This document shows, one piece after another, positions 1 to 12,200 of a DNA stretch of 64,000 nucleotides (position 1 is the first letter of the stretch; each line of letters opens with the position of its first letter). The DNA comes from Lanius collurio (Eukaryota; Chordata; Aves; Passeriformes; Laniidae), in contig JACBWW010000015.1 of the NCBI GenBank assembly GCA_020086605.1, positions 8,884,554 to 8,948,553 on the forward strand, given 5' to 3'. The notes below the pieces were generated by a model that saw nothing but the letters and a program-made list of their open reading frames with translations, made no database searches and had not been told where the DNA came from. Position numbers and translations under genes: made by a program.

Positions 1-903
1 GGCTATCTTTAGTACAGTCAAACTAGAGAAATATTTTCTTTAAAAATACTCTCTGGACTATACTTGTTGCTAACAAGCAACTGTAATATTTCAAGTGAGA
101 GACAGAAAGTTTTACAAATCATTACCTCTTGAGAATCTGTGAAATAGATATAAATTCATTGACTTACTCACCTGTAACTCAGTTCCTACTTGTCTGTAAC
201 TACTATGCTTCTAAAGATACCTATTAACCTATAGTGCCAGGTTCTGGCCTACAATTTTGAAAGGATTTGTGCAACCTGTGTTGTTACAGTATCACAGGGT
301 ACCAAGACCCATATGAACACAATCAGCCTTGCACGTATGTTGAATTATTTGTTATTATAACAACATGTTGTTTAAATATGGAGAAGCAAGAGTGTTTCTG
401 GAGATGGAAATCTGTCTCTATGCAGCTGAATCATGGAAAGGATTCTTTTACTCAGAAGATCATTATTTGAAGAGAGAAAACAGTTTTCTTACCAATCACC
501 CACAACATCTGCAGAAGTTAAAGTCTCTGGTATATTTTCTAATAGTGTGAAATTTCAAAAATATATCACTTCTTAAAAAAACCCCTACATTTTACCTATT
601 AGGTATGAGCTATTCCATGCATATTCTCCATCACTTTGCACCTACAAGCTATGTATATGGTTCTAAGACAGGGATGATCCACAGACTCTGTAGAACAAGA
701 AGAGGAACAAATATCTGAGAGTGAGATATCATGTGGGTACATGAGTATGCTCACACATAAGCCAGATATTACATATTCAAGAAATGACTTTGCATCAAAT
801 GTGTGCCACATCTTTTTGCAATATGAAGCTTCCAAGAGAGGCAAAGTGATTTTTCCTAGTTTTCTTTCTGTTTTTTCCTAGATACTAGGTGTCACCCTTA
901 ATT
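1..903. other. AT-rich non-genic sequence
   Basis: I see no gene, RNA or recognisable repeat here. Two overlapping plus-strand frames (67 and 61 codons) and one 81-codon minus-strand frame have no recognisable domain and look like chance openings in AT-rich DNA. Confidence 0.6.
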
Positions 904-926
904 AAAAAAAAAAAAAAAAAAAAAAA
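904..926. repeat. A23 homopolymer
   Basis: This is an uninterrupted run of 23 A. It could be the poly(A) remnant of a retroposed sequence on the plus strand, but nothing recognisable precedes it. It is equally compatible with a simple homopolymer expansion. Confidence 0.9.
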
Positions 927-1020
927 TTCAAATGCTCCTTAAATAAAATTTTCACAGCATAACATGTAGATTGAGAGACATAAACAAAATCTTGCCACCT
1001 CTACTGATTTGAACTGAATT

Positions 1021-1309
1021 TCATAGAATCATGGAATAGTTTGGGTTGGAAGTGACTGTTAGAGATCATCTAGTCCAACCCCTTGCAATAAGCAGGGACA
1101 TCTTCAAAAATATCAAGTTGTTTAAAGCCCTGTTCAACCTGAGCTGGAATGTTTCCAGGGGTGGGTGATCTGCCACCTCTCTGGGCAATCATAGTTTCCT
1201 TACTGTTGTTCATTGATATGGCTGTGTATGTTGTACTAGTACAATTGTTTGGGGCATTGTGCTATAAAATATCATTCAGATGACTTGTTTTTGAAGAAAA
1301 AGTCCAAAG
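1021..1309 (-). mobile_element. CR1-tailed retroposon with non-CR1 head, copy 1
   Basis: Read on the minus strand, the element ends in the CR1 terminus: the plus strand starts with tcatagaatcatggaatag, then tttgggttggaag, agatcatctagtccaacccc and agcagggacatcttc. CR1 similarity runs to about 1190 and covers the end of the CR1 ORF2 frame (LPREV, then ADHPPLE, where CR1 has DAPSLE) plus the 3' terminus. From about 1203 to 1309 the sequence is not CR1, but it matches 3821-3929 base for base over long stretches, including tatgttgtact followed by acaa. The two copies have nearly the same length (289 and 296 bp) and lose similarity at the same outer point, tccaaa on the plus strand. A defined 5' end would fit a short non-autonomous element. 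No RNA polymerase III A or B box is evident in the head. The alternative is a CR1 subfamily with a rearranged 3' region. Confidence 0.7.
1231..1244. other. Perfect 14-bp palindrome in the element head
   Basis: TTGTACTAGTACAA reads identically on both strands and lies inside the non-CR1 head of copy 1. The equivalent position in copy 2 (3851-3864) reads ttgtactaatacaa, with one mismatch to the palindrome. The surrounding segment is conserved between copies, so the ancestral element probably carried the perfect palindrome or something close to it. Confidence 0.75.
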
Positions 1310-1318
1310 GGGTTTTTT

Positions 1319-1630
1319 CCAGGGCATCTATGACCTCTCTTGACAACCTGTTCTAGGGGTTTACCACCCTCATGGTAAAAAATTTGTTTCTCATATCTAG
1401 TCTGAACCTAACCTCTTTCAGTATAAAATAAATATCCCTTATTCTAGTGCTACAAGCATAACTAAAAGGACTGTCCCCATCTTTATTAGAAGTCCCTTTA
1501 AGGTATTGGAAGGCCATAGAAAGGTCTCCCAGGAGCCTTCTCTTCTCTAAGCTGAGCAGCTCCAACTCTCTTAGCTGTTCCTCACAGGAGAGGTGCTCCA
1601 TTCCTCTCATAAATTTGTGGTTTGAAACTG
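1319..1630 (-). pseudogene. CR1 LINE ORF2 C-terminal remnant
   Basis: The minus strand encodes a decayed C-terminus of the CR1 endonuclease/reverse-transcriptase polyprotein. Visible motifs in order are MEHLSCEEQLRELELLSLEK, RRLLGDL, AFQYLKG, KDGDSPF and RFRLDMRNKFFTMRVV. These follow the usual CR1 order ([32 protein letters not shown], then RLDxRKKFFTxRVVxHWNRLPREV). A TAG stop at 1350-1352 replaces the expected Trp of the HWNRLP motif, after which the frame continues as NRLSREVIDAL up to about 1319. The reverse transcriptase core is absent, so the piece is 5'-truncated in the way typical of CR1. It also stops where the CR1-tailed element (1021-1309) begins and lacks its own 3' tail, which is unusual. 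It cannot be functional. Confidence 0.85.
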
Positions 1631-3633
1631 CAATAGTAGACAGAGTGCACATGATTAATCCAACATTGTCACTGTGATGAATAACTGAAAATTTTGCTAT
1701 CTAAATGAATCCTGTGCTTTAGTAAAACTACACAGGTTCTGCTAAATCATCTATGCAGTTCTGAATAATGTAAATATTATAGACCCAGTGTTAACAGTCT
1801 TTCCTGTTAATCTCATGTGGAGTCCTCGAACTGAGGCTCACTCATAGAGGAGTGTGTACATATTTCCCTTAGGAGTACATTTTGGAATTGAAGAGTGACT
1901 CAAAAATCTTATGAATGAACTCTTGTGCTTAAAAATCATAAATAAGGGAGACTGCAGGGCACTGAAGTCATCAATCAAAAAGCAGGAGATTGCTGCCCCA
2001 TCTATTACTGCATTCTGTGCTTTCAGACTTAAATACATATGTGGAAATCCCAGGTACAAGCACTATGGTTTATTTCAGAATATAAAGGACAAGCCACTCA
2101 CAGTAAGAATATTTCATCACTTCATTAGATATTATTCTAAACTTATGAACTATTTATATATAATAGATGTGGGTCCATCCATCACCTTTTTAATTTTTTT
2201 CTTTGTTTAAATGATATTTAATCAAAGTAAATATGTTACAGAACATATCTATGTCTGAATGCCTGGCTTCCTACTGGAGGTAATAGTGATAATAGAAAGC
2301 ATAACTGTTCGGGCCACAGCAAACTTTTATTTTTCCTGAAGATCATTAGATTTTATCTATGTTATTATTTCAAAGGCAGTAATTCATGAAACAAAAAGCC
2401 TGGATAAATACAACATTGAACGTTCATTTCTTTTGCACCTGTCATGGACAAAATGCACAGACATAGGAAAGGGCTCCTTTGAGTGTGAAGCATGAAATGT
2501 AACTAAAAGGGGACTTTAGCTTTGGTCCCCCACATCACTTACTGTCTGTATGCAAGCACTAGAGGGAAGTTGTGGAGACATTGGTGTCCATGGTATTAAT
2601 TGCCAACACCCATTGCATTGCTCATGCATGGTTTTATTGCTCATGCTTGCATAGCAGAAATTATTAAAGCACTAGTGCTAGACAACCCAGGATTTTTGAC
2701 TGGAAAAATTTAGTGATGACTACCTGTACCAGGCTTTTCTTCTACTGTCTTGCATACAATCACCCTTAAATATAGAGATTCTTTCCTGTAATATTTTTCA
2801 TCAATGCTGTAGTTCTCAGACTGCTTTTATATATCTATAAATATATTTTTTTATTTTTTTATTTTAAAAAATATTTGCCTAGGCAGGTTACATGAATGAC
2901 TTGGAAAAATTATTAAATTGCCCTATGAACACACCATCTATTTTAAAGAAATGACATCTATTTTAAAATATATATTTTTCATTTCATAAGCTCAGCTTGA
3001 TTGTACAGTTAAGTTCTGTAAAGTCAAAACTATTCACATACAATTTGTTAGATTAGTGTAAACACTGTTTCATAGAAAGAAAATGTGTCCAATTTGATAG
3101 TAGATAATATGATTTATGTTTATAAAATTCACAGTTAAACACACGGTTATATGCCAACATACTACAATTATTTCACATTATGACAATTTGTTCTAGAGAA
3201 AAGCTAATTGGAGGTAAATTAAAATTAATTATTGGGAGGATGTAATATTTTTTTCTTAATAAATTCTCCTAGTAGAGATTAACTTTGGAAATCTACTCTA
3301 AAATATGTGATATTATGTAGAGTATCAGGTATTAAGAAAAAGGAGTCTCAAACTGTGCTCCATTTGGTACAAAAATTAAAAAATAGTGCATTTCAGCACT
3401 GATGTTTCTGTGCTGTGGTTTACTTAATTTGGGTCAATTAGTTCAAAGATTTGATACTCAGGTATTCTTGGATACTTGAGAGTCATTTGCATACATTCCA
3501 TACTGCAAGCTATTAAGACATTATCTCTGTTGCTAGCTGCCATATAGCATAAAAAGTATTAAAAATGGAGCATTTTAACCTTCATCAATGAAGGTAGCTT
3601 GCAAATTTTCTGCCCTCTCTATTCTTCTTTTTG
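1631..3633. other. AT-rich non-genic sequence
   Basis: I see no supported gene or known repeat. The stretch around 2825-2875 is almost pure A/T (tatatctataaatatat followed by T/A runs). Two opposing open frames of 99 and 73 codons near 1838-2210 overlap and have no recognisable features. Confidence 0.55.
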
Positions 3634-3929
3634 TCATAGAATTACAGAATTGGTTTGGGAACTTTTAAAGGTCGTTTAATCCAACCCTTCTGTGATGAGA
3701 AGAGACACCATCAACTACATTGGGTTGTTCAAAGCTCCATCCAACCTGACCTGGAGTGTTTTCAGAGATGGAACATCTACCACTTCTCTAGGCAACCTGT
3801 TCCATTACCACTTCTCTCAACTGTTGTTGCTCACTATATTGCTGGGTATGTTGTACTAATACAACTTTTCAGGGATTGTGATATGAAGTGTAATTTAAAT
3901 GATCTCTCCTTAAAAAAAAAATCCAAATA
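3634..3929 (-). mobile_element. CR1-tailed retroposon with non-CR1 head, copy 2
   Basis: The plus strand begins with the CR1 terminus (tcatagaattacagaattgg) and continues with gtttaatccaaccctt, caaagctccatccaacctgacctgga and cttctctaggcaacctgttcc. These are CR1 3' end and ORF2 terminal codons in minus orientation. From about 3821 it switches to the same non-CR1 segment seen at 1203-1309 (ctgttgttgctcactat, gctgggtatgttgtact, then a conserved tccaaa end). Here no CR1 ORF2 follows the head, so this copy is bounded by ordinary AT-rich DNA. A 107-codon plus-strand frame across it is antisense to the CR1 sequence and is not a gene. Confidence 0.7.
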
Positions 3930-3984
3930 TATTCATTTAGATCGGCTGAGGGCTTTGTTTTGCTGTGCCTCAAAATAATAAAAT

Positions 3985-4054
3985 TTTGTGAGAATGAGAA
4001 AGGCGAGAAGGTTGAGTATGGCTGAGAATAAGGAGAATGGGAGAAAGGAAAAGA
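3985..4054. repeat. Purine-rich low-complexity tract
   Basis: The plus strand is dominated by gagaat, gagaaagg and ggagaatgggagaaagg units, with few pyrimidines over about 70 bp. The minus strand is correspondingly pyrimidine-rich and reads as an S/P/F/Y-rich frame that is a by-product of composition. Confidence 0.6.
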
Positions 4055-7000
4055 CAGTATTTCTTGGGACATCTCTTTCCTGCTCAAAATGTGTCCCACA
4101 CCTGCATGCTGAGTTTCCTCTCTGAACTGGCAGGCAAGTCTGTGTTTATAGAGGACTTTTACACTCTCTCTTTATCTCTACCTCATAAGTTTTAGATGCT
4201 TTTTTTCCCATACACTGGGTAACCCTGATCTTTTCACAAAAAGTCCTGAGAGCCCTCAATGTTGTTGCCTGGCAAGACTGCAGTGCCTGCCTGCAGTTAT
4301 GTCAGACACTTAAACATGACTGGTACCTGTCCTTGGCCTCTCATTTCATGCCAGCCCTAGTCATACTGAACAATAAGCAATTAGTTTTGTTCAAAATAGT
4401 ATTGTAGGTGGATACTTATGAGTGTAAATACATCTCATTTTGGCCCTCTTTCAGAGTTTAAGGATTTGGTCAAGCTCTTGAGTGGTTCCAAGTCCATTGT
4501 TATAGCTCAGTTGTTCCAAGGCTATAGAGTAAGTGCACAGCTTCAGTGCTAACCCAGAATAGAAGCACAGCTAAGAAGGTGTAGCAGCACAGCTGCAGTA
4601 GTGGGATAACCCTGCTGGCTGCTCAGTCCAGTACACAGGCAGGTGCCTCATTCATTTGTATTTAACTACAAACTCTGCCTGTATTTTTCAATCACATTAT
4701 CTCTGTTTCACCTACTGCTGTATTTCTTATTCTTTGATGCCTCTTTTTGCTGGAAATGGATGAAAGGTCATCAGTGATAAAGAATTGACATCAATATTTC
4801 CTAGTGTCTCATCAGGAAGAATGAACAGGAGGGGCTTTGCAGAAATTAGTCTTGATTCTCTTGTGTTATTTCTGCTGCCTTAAATCTCTACCCAAATCCT
4901 GCCATTCTCATTTCAGTTCCCATGGATGAAATTTAAATTTTCAGGTTTATTTCTGGCTATTGTTCTGCACAAAATAGCACTAACAAATTACTTAGTTCAT
5001 TTGATAAAAGCAAAATTAAAGCAGTGTGTTCCCAGTAATATGATGACATTCAATGTTCTTCCAAAAATGATAACTAGTAACCATAAATCAAGGTGGATGC
5101 ACCAAACTGCAGATAAAAATAAGGGAAATGGCTGTCAAACCTGTTCTCTGAAAATAGATCTAGCTATAGTTATAAGTGATGAAAAAAAATGAACATTAGA
5201 TCTTCTTGTGTGCTCCTAATCTTAAAATGGAATGTTGTTAAGGTGATTATCCTGCCACAGCTGGCACCTTTCGAAAAACAATGTCTTTCATAAAACTAAT
5301 CCACTTGTATAATTGGAGAGCACGTCAGAAGTAGAAAGTCTTTTTCCTTGCAGAGATGAAGCAGGTGATCACTCACTCTTCCTATATTCCTTATTGACAA
5401 TATTTTCATATTAGTTTATTTTCTTTTTAAAGAAAAAACCCGTTTTATTCTCTGAGCCAATAATCTGCTCTCCAAACCCATAGCTTATAGAAAATGGAAT
5501 TTGTCTTAAATTAAAATGGAAAAGCATTAATGCACTTTTTCATATGCAGTGAAAAATTTTTCAGAAGAATGAAGTTTCCTGCCTAATAGGAAATTTCAGA
5601 AACTTGGAAGCAAGATGATCCTATTCTTTACCTCAATGATTTTTGAAGAATATCATGTATTTATCATAAGATATTTGCTGAGTAAAGTCTGGGGGAATAG
5701 TAGCATTAGTTGTGAATATCCTACTTCATGACATTTAAATTATACCATCTGGACATTATTCAAAATCTCTTGACATAGCTACAGCAGGTCCCATCTACTG
5801 AAATTAGATAGATGGAAATTCAATGACAGGAGACAAAGTCACCTAAAACATTTGATTACAATGATGTGTAGCTGCTTCAGTCATTTCAATGTCACAGCAA
5901 GGTTATGAGACATTTCCATTTCTAACAATCTTAATGGGTTTAGGTCTGGAAGTCGTTATTAAATTACAGACTATTTGATTTGTCAGTCTTAGGCTTAGCC
6001 TGTATATCTGGGATGGAGGAATAAATGGTAATGTTATCTACCTTGGGAATTAAACTGGATGCTGCTACTAGTACCAGTACTATTAAATGCAGTTGTATAA
6101 CACATGAGTTTGTTCTCTCTGTAGAGTTCTTATATGTTACACTGTTACTGGCTGAAAGTTTCTGAAGCAGTGAATCTGCTCAGTTGTCATTTCCTCTTAT
6201 CAATAAACTGTGAATAAGTCCCTAATTAACACTTACACAAAGAATGTGAAAAAAATCATTTCATAAGAAGGGTTGAGATTTCTATAAGTTTTAAAAAAAT
6301 ATAGAAAGAATTAATTTTAGACTTTTAAAGTGTTCTCCAAAACTTTACTACAGCTAAAGCTTTATAAGCAGTCATGGGATATTTTTGTCTTGGTTTTTAT
6401 GTACATGGGGTTTTTTATTCATTACCAAGTCACCTTGAGTTTGCCACTTTATGGAAAACTGCATGCAGAAAAGTAATAGCAGAGGCAAAAGCAAGAAATT
6501 GCTCTTTTTATTCTGCTTATTTCGATTAAGCATTCTCATTGTGATGATCTTGCACTGGTTTAATAAAAAAAAGTGAGATTTTTTTAAATGTTTCTTAAAA
6601 TTTGTAAAAATAAATACCAGAATGTTAAATAAGTGTAAATAATATTTAAATACATTTAAGTATGTATACAAATGGCTTCAAATCAACTAATCTAAATCAA
6701 TACTAAAATATTAGAATTATATCAGTTCAATACCAGAATCCAAATTTATATGCAATTTATATAGTACTCCCTTTTGTTAATCTACATTGTCTTCTAACTT
6801 TCAAGATTAGAATTGTTCAGTTTAATATTACCCAATTTTTTTGTATAATAAATTTCATTAATAGAAAATATAGGAGGTAATAATTTTTAGGCTTGGGGAA
6901 GTTGAGCTATTAAATTTTTCTTTAACTTTTATATCACACATCTTAATATGAATGTGTAAAATTGGTTAAATAAAAAAAAATTCTTAGAGAGAATTGAGAC

Positions 7001-7738
7001 TATTTTAGGACAAATTACTTCCAAATGCATAAGTAATTCCAACTGTGATTACTACCCATGATCTTTAACAACTTGCAAATCCTTTAAAATGTCCATTAAT
7101 GAAACATGCTTTCAAAATAGTTTTCTGAGAAATGACTATACACTTTATTTTTGTGTAGGACTGAATGCTGGTAGTGACTCTAAGCGTAATGTCATTTATA
7201 GCATTTCTGATTTTTGCCTTTGTTGTGTATTTTCATGAATCTCTGTTTCTATATTACTATTTTTAATATTCTTTTCTTGTCTTTAAGGAGAATAGCAGGG
7301 CTAAATTATTGTGTACCTTAAAAATACAGTAACTAGGGTGATAAAAGGCAAAGCAGTTTCTTACTACCACTGTGCTTTTAATGTCTCACTAAAGTACTGT
7401 GGGACCATTAGTGAAGTTAGAACAAGTCTTTGACACCCCATAAAAGTAAATCTCTTTATCTCAGTGTTATACTCAGTAAGGTACATTTGGAAAAAAGATT
7501 CCCATTCTTGTTCTGTGTTAGGAAAAGACTGTCATCCTAAGAGAACAGAACTGAGCTACAAATTACCGTGGTTTTTAGATTTCTTTCCTGCTTTGAAACC
7601 TGTCTACCTTCTTAGTGAATTCCTTTTGAGAAAAAAATAGTATAGCTAAGATAACATATCTACACAGCCAAACATTTTTTGAAGACCAAATTATATATAT
7701 ATACTTATATCTTTACAATTATTTTTATGCAGCTGTGT
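4055..7738. other. AT-rich non-genic sequence
   Basis: No gene is supported. Around 4240-4660 the base composition is more balanced, with CTG/CAG-type words, but I cannot assign it to a family. Around 6240-7000 the sequence is extremely AT-rich. The 99-codon minus-strand frame at 6372-6671 is Lys/Asn/Phe/Leu-rich, as expected from composition alone. Confidence 0.55.
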
Positions 7739-7757
7739 GAACAACCAACCAACCAAC
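7739..7757. repeat. Short (CCAA)n microsatellite
   Basis: This is a run of about four CCAA/ACCA units, the same motif class (complementary strand) as the longer TTGG array at 17104-17185. Confidence 0.7.
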
Positions 7758-9216
7758 AAAGGCAAGAAGCAGGTGTCAGAGTCACCAGTTGAATTTAGGT
7801 GTGGTAATGCTGGCCACTGCCACATCAAACCATGGGCATGGAAATGCCCACAAACAATTCACAAACCATTTTTTGGCATTTGACCTCCTACAATGCAGAA
7901 AAGTGAAGGGATTCACAGAAGGCAACATACTGAGGGGAAAGATACCCTGAAGGAACAGCTGCTGAAGAGGGAGTCTGCATTACTTCTCTGTACTTGGAGA
8001 ACTTAGATGTCTAATGCTGCACTGGACATAGTGCAGGTGCTTATTTTAATTTGGCTTTTACAAGCCTTGACTTCTCCTGAATTAGACCCATAAATCTTAC
8101 AATGACATTATTTCTACCACTGTACCATTTCTACACTACTTCATAACTCTTCTGTAGCATAGTGATTCTTGCACTGGTTCTTGGAAGAAAGTTTCTGCTT
8201 CAGCAATGATCTGATCACATGTTAACTAAAAACTTCTTAAAGAAAAGAGGCATGGAAAATACAACTAGGCCATTAAATTTTTCTTGCAGATATCACATAA
8301 ATTTTGTATGCTGTTATTCCACACTATGGTTTTTCAGTGCATATGTTAAAATAATTTTGTTGTAAACCCAAACCTTATTTTTATTTTAAGAATCTTTATA
8401 ACTTGTTGCACTGCACCAAGATACCAATTCTATAGCAGAGGAATACATGAGCAAGGTCAAATGCAGGTTTTTTCTTTCACATGGTTTTTAGTCTAGATTT
8501 CAGAACATTTACTATTCTGAGTTTAAAAAAGTTAAATTTTATGCATTTGTCTAAACATTAGACATCTCTGATTACCACTCTATGTTTTGTTGGGCTATGC
8601 TTAGTTAAATGACCTGTTATTTTAGGGAATTATGGAGGTCTTGCCTTAACAATTAATAACTTATGATTTAGTTTACTTTCCATGCAGCTTTGAAGACTAT
8701 GTTGATACCTGGGTATGCATGGATTTCTTCTAGAAGCTCTGAATTGTTAGTGCTGTCCTAGTACAACCCACTGGAATTACCCATGCAGAAGTAAATATTC
8801 AAAATTTTTCTTCATAACAGCAATGGATTTGGTCTTGATATCAGTTGCTTGACTGTCCCATAAGAAATGGGGACTTGAACCAGGCCTCCAGGTTGTGTGT
8901 GCGGGAAAACCTATTTCCAGAACTGACAGCACTGAGGCCAAGAGCAGAGAACCTGTCCTAGGATTTCAGCAGTGTCCAGCAGATATTGCTGAAAGATTTA
9001 TATGTTCCTGCTAGCTTATTCCTCAGTGTGCCACGTGAGAGTCCAGTCTCTTTCCACGAAATGTGACGCTATCTGTGCTTATTTGGTGAGCTATGCCTAC
9101 GACACATTTAAACCTGTTCTTTAATACCTTCATGCATTCATTTAATTACTAATACATAATCTGTCTCCTGGTGACCTTTCTTCTGAAAAGGATTTTCACT
9201 TCAATATTTTACTGTC
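7758..9216. other. Non-genic sequence
   Basis: I see no gene, RNA or recognisable mobile element in this stretch. Confidence 0.5.
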
Positions 9217-9240
9217 TTTTTTTTTTAATTTTTTTTTTTT
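9217..9240. repeat. T-rich homopolymer tract
   Basis: The tract reads T10, AA, T12 and nothing else. Confidence 0.9.
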
Positions 9241-12200
9241 ACTTTTGGCTATGAGCTTTGCCACTTTGTACATCCCAAGATATTACAAATGCCCAAAAGT
9301 ACATGGATAGTAGGCAATAAAGGTGGAATAGAATGATTGTATCAGGCCCTTAATTTCTCTGCTCATCCATTAGCAAGAAAGAATAAAACAGAGATAAAAA
9401 GTTATATTCCTGTTCTTTCATACATACATACTCTTTGCATAACACCAGTTCTCCCACAGTAGCACTTTCAGTAATTCATCATTTTGAATTATGGGAATAT
9501 ACTTTGAGAAAAATAAAAGAAACCAGTAATACAAACCAAAACTGATGACTTTTTAAAAAGAATCCTTTAAATGGCTTCTCCAAGAAAGGCTAAGCATTTA
9601 TTTTCATTTACAAATAGCAAGCACTTTGGTCTCTAATTATTCACCATTATTATAAAGGCTTTCTAAAATAAGACATAATAGTTTAAAATAGCAGTTTAAA
9701 GAGCTGCTTGATACATTGATATGAAAAGTGAGAGTATGAAAAATACATTTCATTACTTCCAGCTGCTTCAATATCTTGGGGCACTGTATTTACAGGGTGA
9801 AATATTAAAAATAAAGTAACCTGCAGAGCAAATTTATGGCAGACGTGTTCCCTTGGTGAATATAGTCATTTGGCAACAACTGTTTCCATGTATTTGCATG
9901 CTGTACTGCACTACATTTGAAAATCATTTAGTGAGGGAAATGAAGAATTACAAGAAAGGGCTGAGTCCCAGCTGACCTTAGAGAATCAGAGTGCAGAAGA
10001 GGAAATTATTTACTTGCAATAAGTGTGGAATGCAATCTGTGATGGGAAGATTGGATTCCTGCATTCATGGGCAGCCACTATCTCTGATATGACATTGCCA
10101 CAATTACAGCTCTATCTTATTTGAATCATAACGAAGTTGCAGACAAAGTAGCTTAAAATGTATGAAAACCTTCTGGTACCCCTGGGTATGTGGGAATAGA
10201 CAAAAACAAAAATTGCTCTTTCTACATTGTTGCGCTGCTGCTGTTGTTTCCTCAGCTGCATGGCATTATTTATGGCCTTGAGAGCCAAAGATTCAAGTTC
10301 CACACAGACTTGCTGTTCTTTCCCCATACAACAACACTGCAACTCTTGTTGCTTTTTTCATAGTGGTCATCATGGCAGTTCCTAGGAGGTGGGAGATCTC
10401 CTTGCCATATTGCCTGGAATTAAAATATCTCTGAGTTACGGCCTTTTTCCAAGTACATTTCATGACAACACCAGCACTAGTAAGTGGTGGGAGATCTTTT
10501 CACACTGCTGTAATGTTGTGGTTCTTCTAGCTCTTCTGCTTTGCCAACTAACCCAGTTCCTAGGGACACCAGGTCTTTGTGAGCAGCAAAAACAGACCAT
10601 AAGGAAGTCAGGTCAACTTTTATTTAGAACTGTATAAATTCAATGAGGAGCAAGTTTTGCACGCTATAAAGAGAATCTTTAACCAAAGCCCTAGCAAAGT
10701 AAAATAAACATTTTTCTGGTATTACAGGTTTTCTTATTGCATTGTTGGCTCTCTGTCAGGTGCTTTTTAGTATAGACATGAAAAAGGGTTGGGTCTACAC
10801 ATTGTTCTAGGTTTATTTGGTACAGTTCTGCTTCTGTTTAAAGACATTATGAAGCAAATGCTCTTTCACTGACTATTCATAAAACCTATATCTCCATCTG
10901 AGCCAAAAATGTCCCACTGGTGAAAAGGACATGCTTATAAAATTAAAGAAATTTCTGAAATATTTCCTCCTCTATCTCAAAGTCAATGGCAGAAAAGAAG
11001 CCAAAAAAGAACGGAAACACTAGAAGGAAAGTAATTGATAGAAATTGTGTTTCTGGCAACTTGAAGTGAATGAGAATGAAAATTATTTTTGCTGCTATAG
11101 AGGGTCACTTTGGGCTTACAGTTTGGAACTATTTGAAAGAAAAAAACCTCACAAACTTAGAATAAAACCTGGGAGTATAATCAAAATTCCAGGTAGACCT
11201 GGAATCATAAAAACACAGCACAACAAAAACATTAAACAGAATAGAGGCAAGAACAACAGTATTTATTTGAAAATGAATGTGTAGAAATCAACCACATGGC
11301 AATCAGAGAAATATGAATAACGCCTTTTCAAGCCTAATTGATCACTAAAGGCTAAAACTTGGCACCAGATTTGAGCACAGGAGGCAGAAAACAACAATTC
11401 TAACATTTTACTGCATAATTTTCTGCCCCATAAATTCCATAACATTTTGTATCAGAACCATGGAAATAGTGTAGCTAATGTGTTTTAGCATTTTTGATAA
11501 AGAGAAAAAAAGCATAGTTATTAGCAATGCTCTGTCATTTTTTTTCACTGCTGGTATCAACTAGCAATATCATAATTTAAATAAATTCTATTTTATTATA
11601 AGGAATCATATTCTGCCCAGGAAAATGCTGTTTTCTTATAGTTCCAGTTATTTATTAATGATTTCTGGTTCTTTAACTCTATGTATTTATTAATGTCACT
11701 GAAGCTACCATTTAACAGCCTCTTAGAAATTTCATTTAAAAGCCATATCAAAAATGGGTAAAGCAACTGATATAAGATAAAAATAGTAGTTTTTCAGCCT
11801 ATTTATTAGGATGAAAATTTTAATTTTCCTATTTTTAGATTTTTAAAGGCAGTTTTAGGAAGATTCTATGAGTGTATGATTCCACTTAGTTAATTGTTAA
11901 AGAAAACGGGGCTGCAGTAACTCCCCATCATTTTTGTTTCAGTTTAACTTAAACAAGTGAAATTTTCTGTTCTTAGTTATTGTATAGGCATCCAGTACAT
12001 CTCTGAAAAGTCCATTTCTCATCTTGATGGGAAAATATCATACAGCGTTCTATGATTTTTTTTTGGCAATTATTCTTTCTGTAACTATTTTTTGGTGCTT
12101 AATTATTTTTGTGAAAGGTGGTGAAAATCCCAGTGAATGATGACAGAGTGAGATTGAGAAGAATTTTACCTCAAACACTATCAAAACTGTCTACTTTTGG

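Noticed and set aside
3655..3978. 107-codon plus-strand frame
   Set aside because: It lies antisense across the CR1-tailed element at 3634-3929.
12040..12056. Possible CR1 tail (ttctatgattt)
   Set aside because: The match is about a dozen bases with no adjacent CR1 box.
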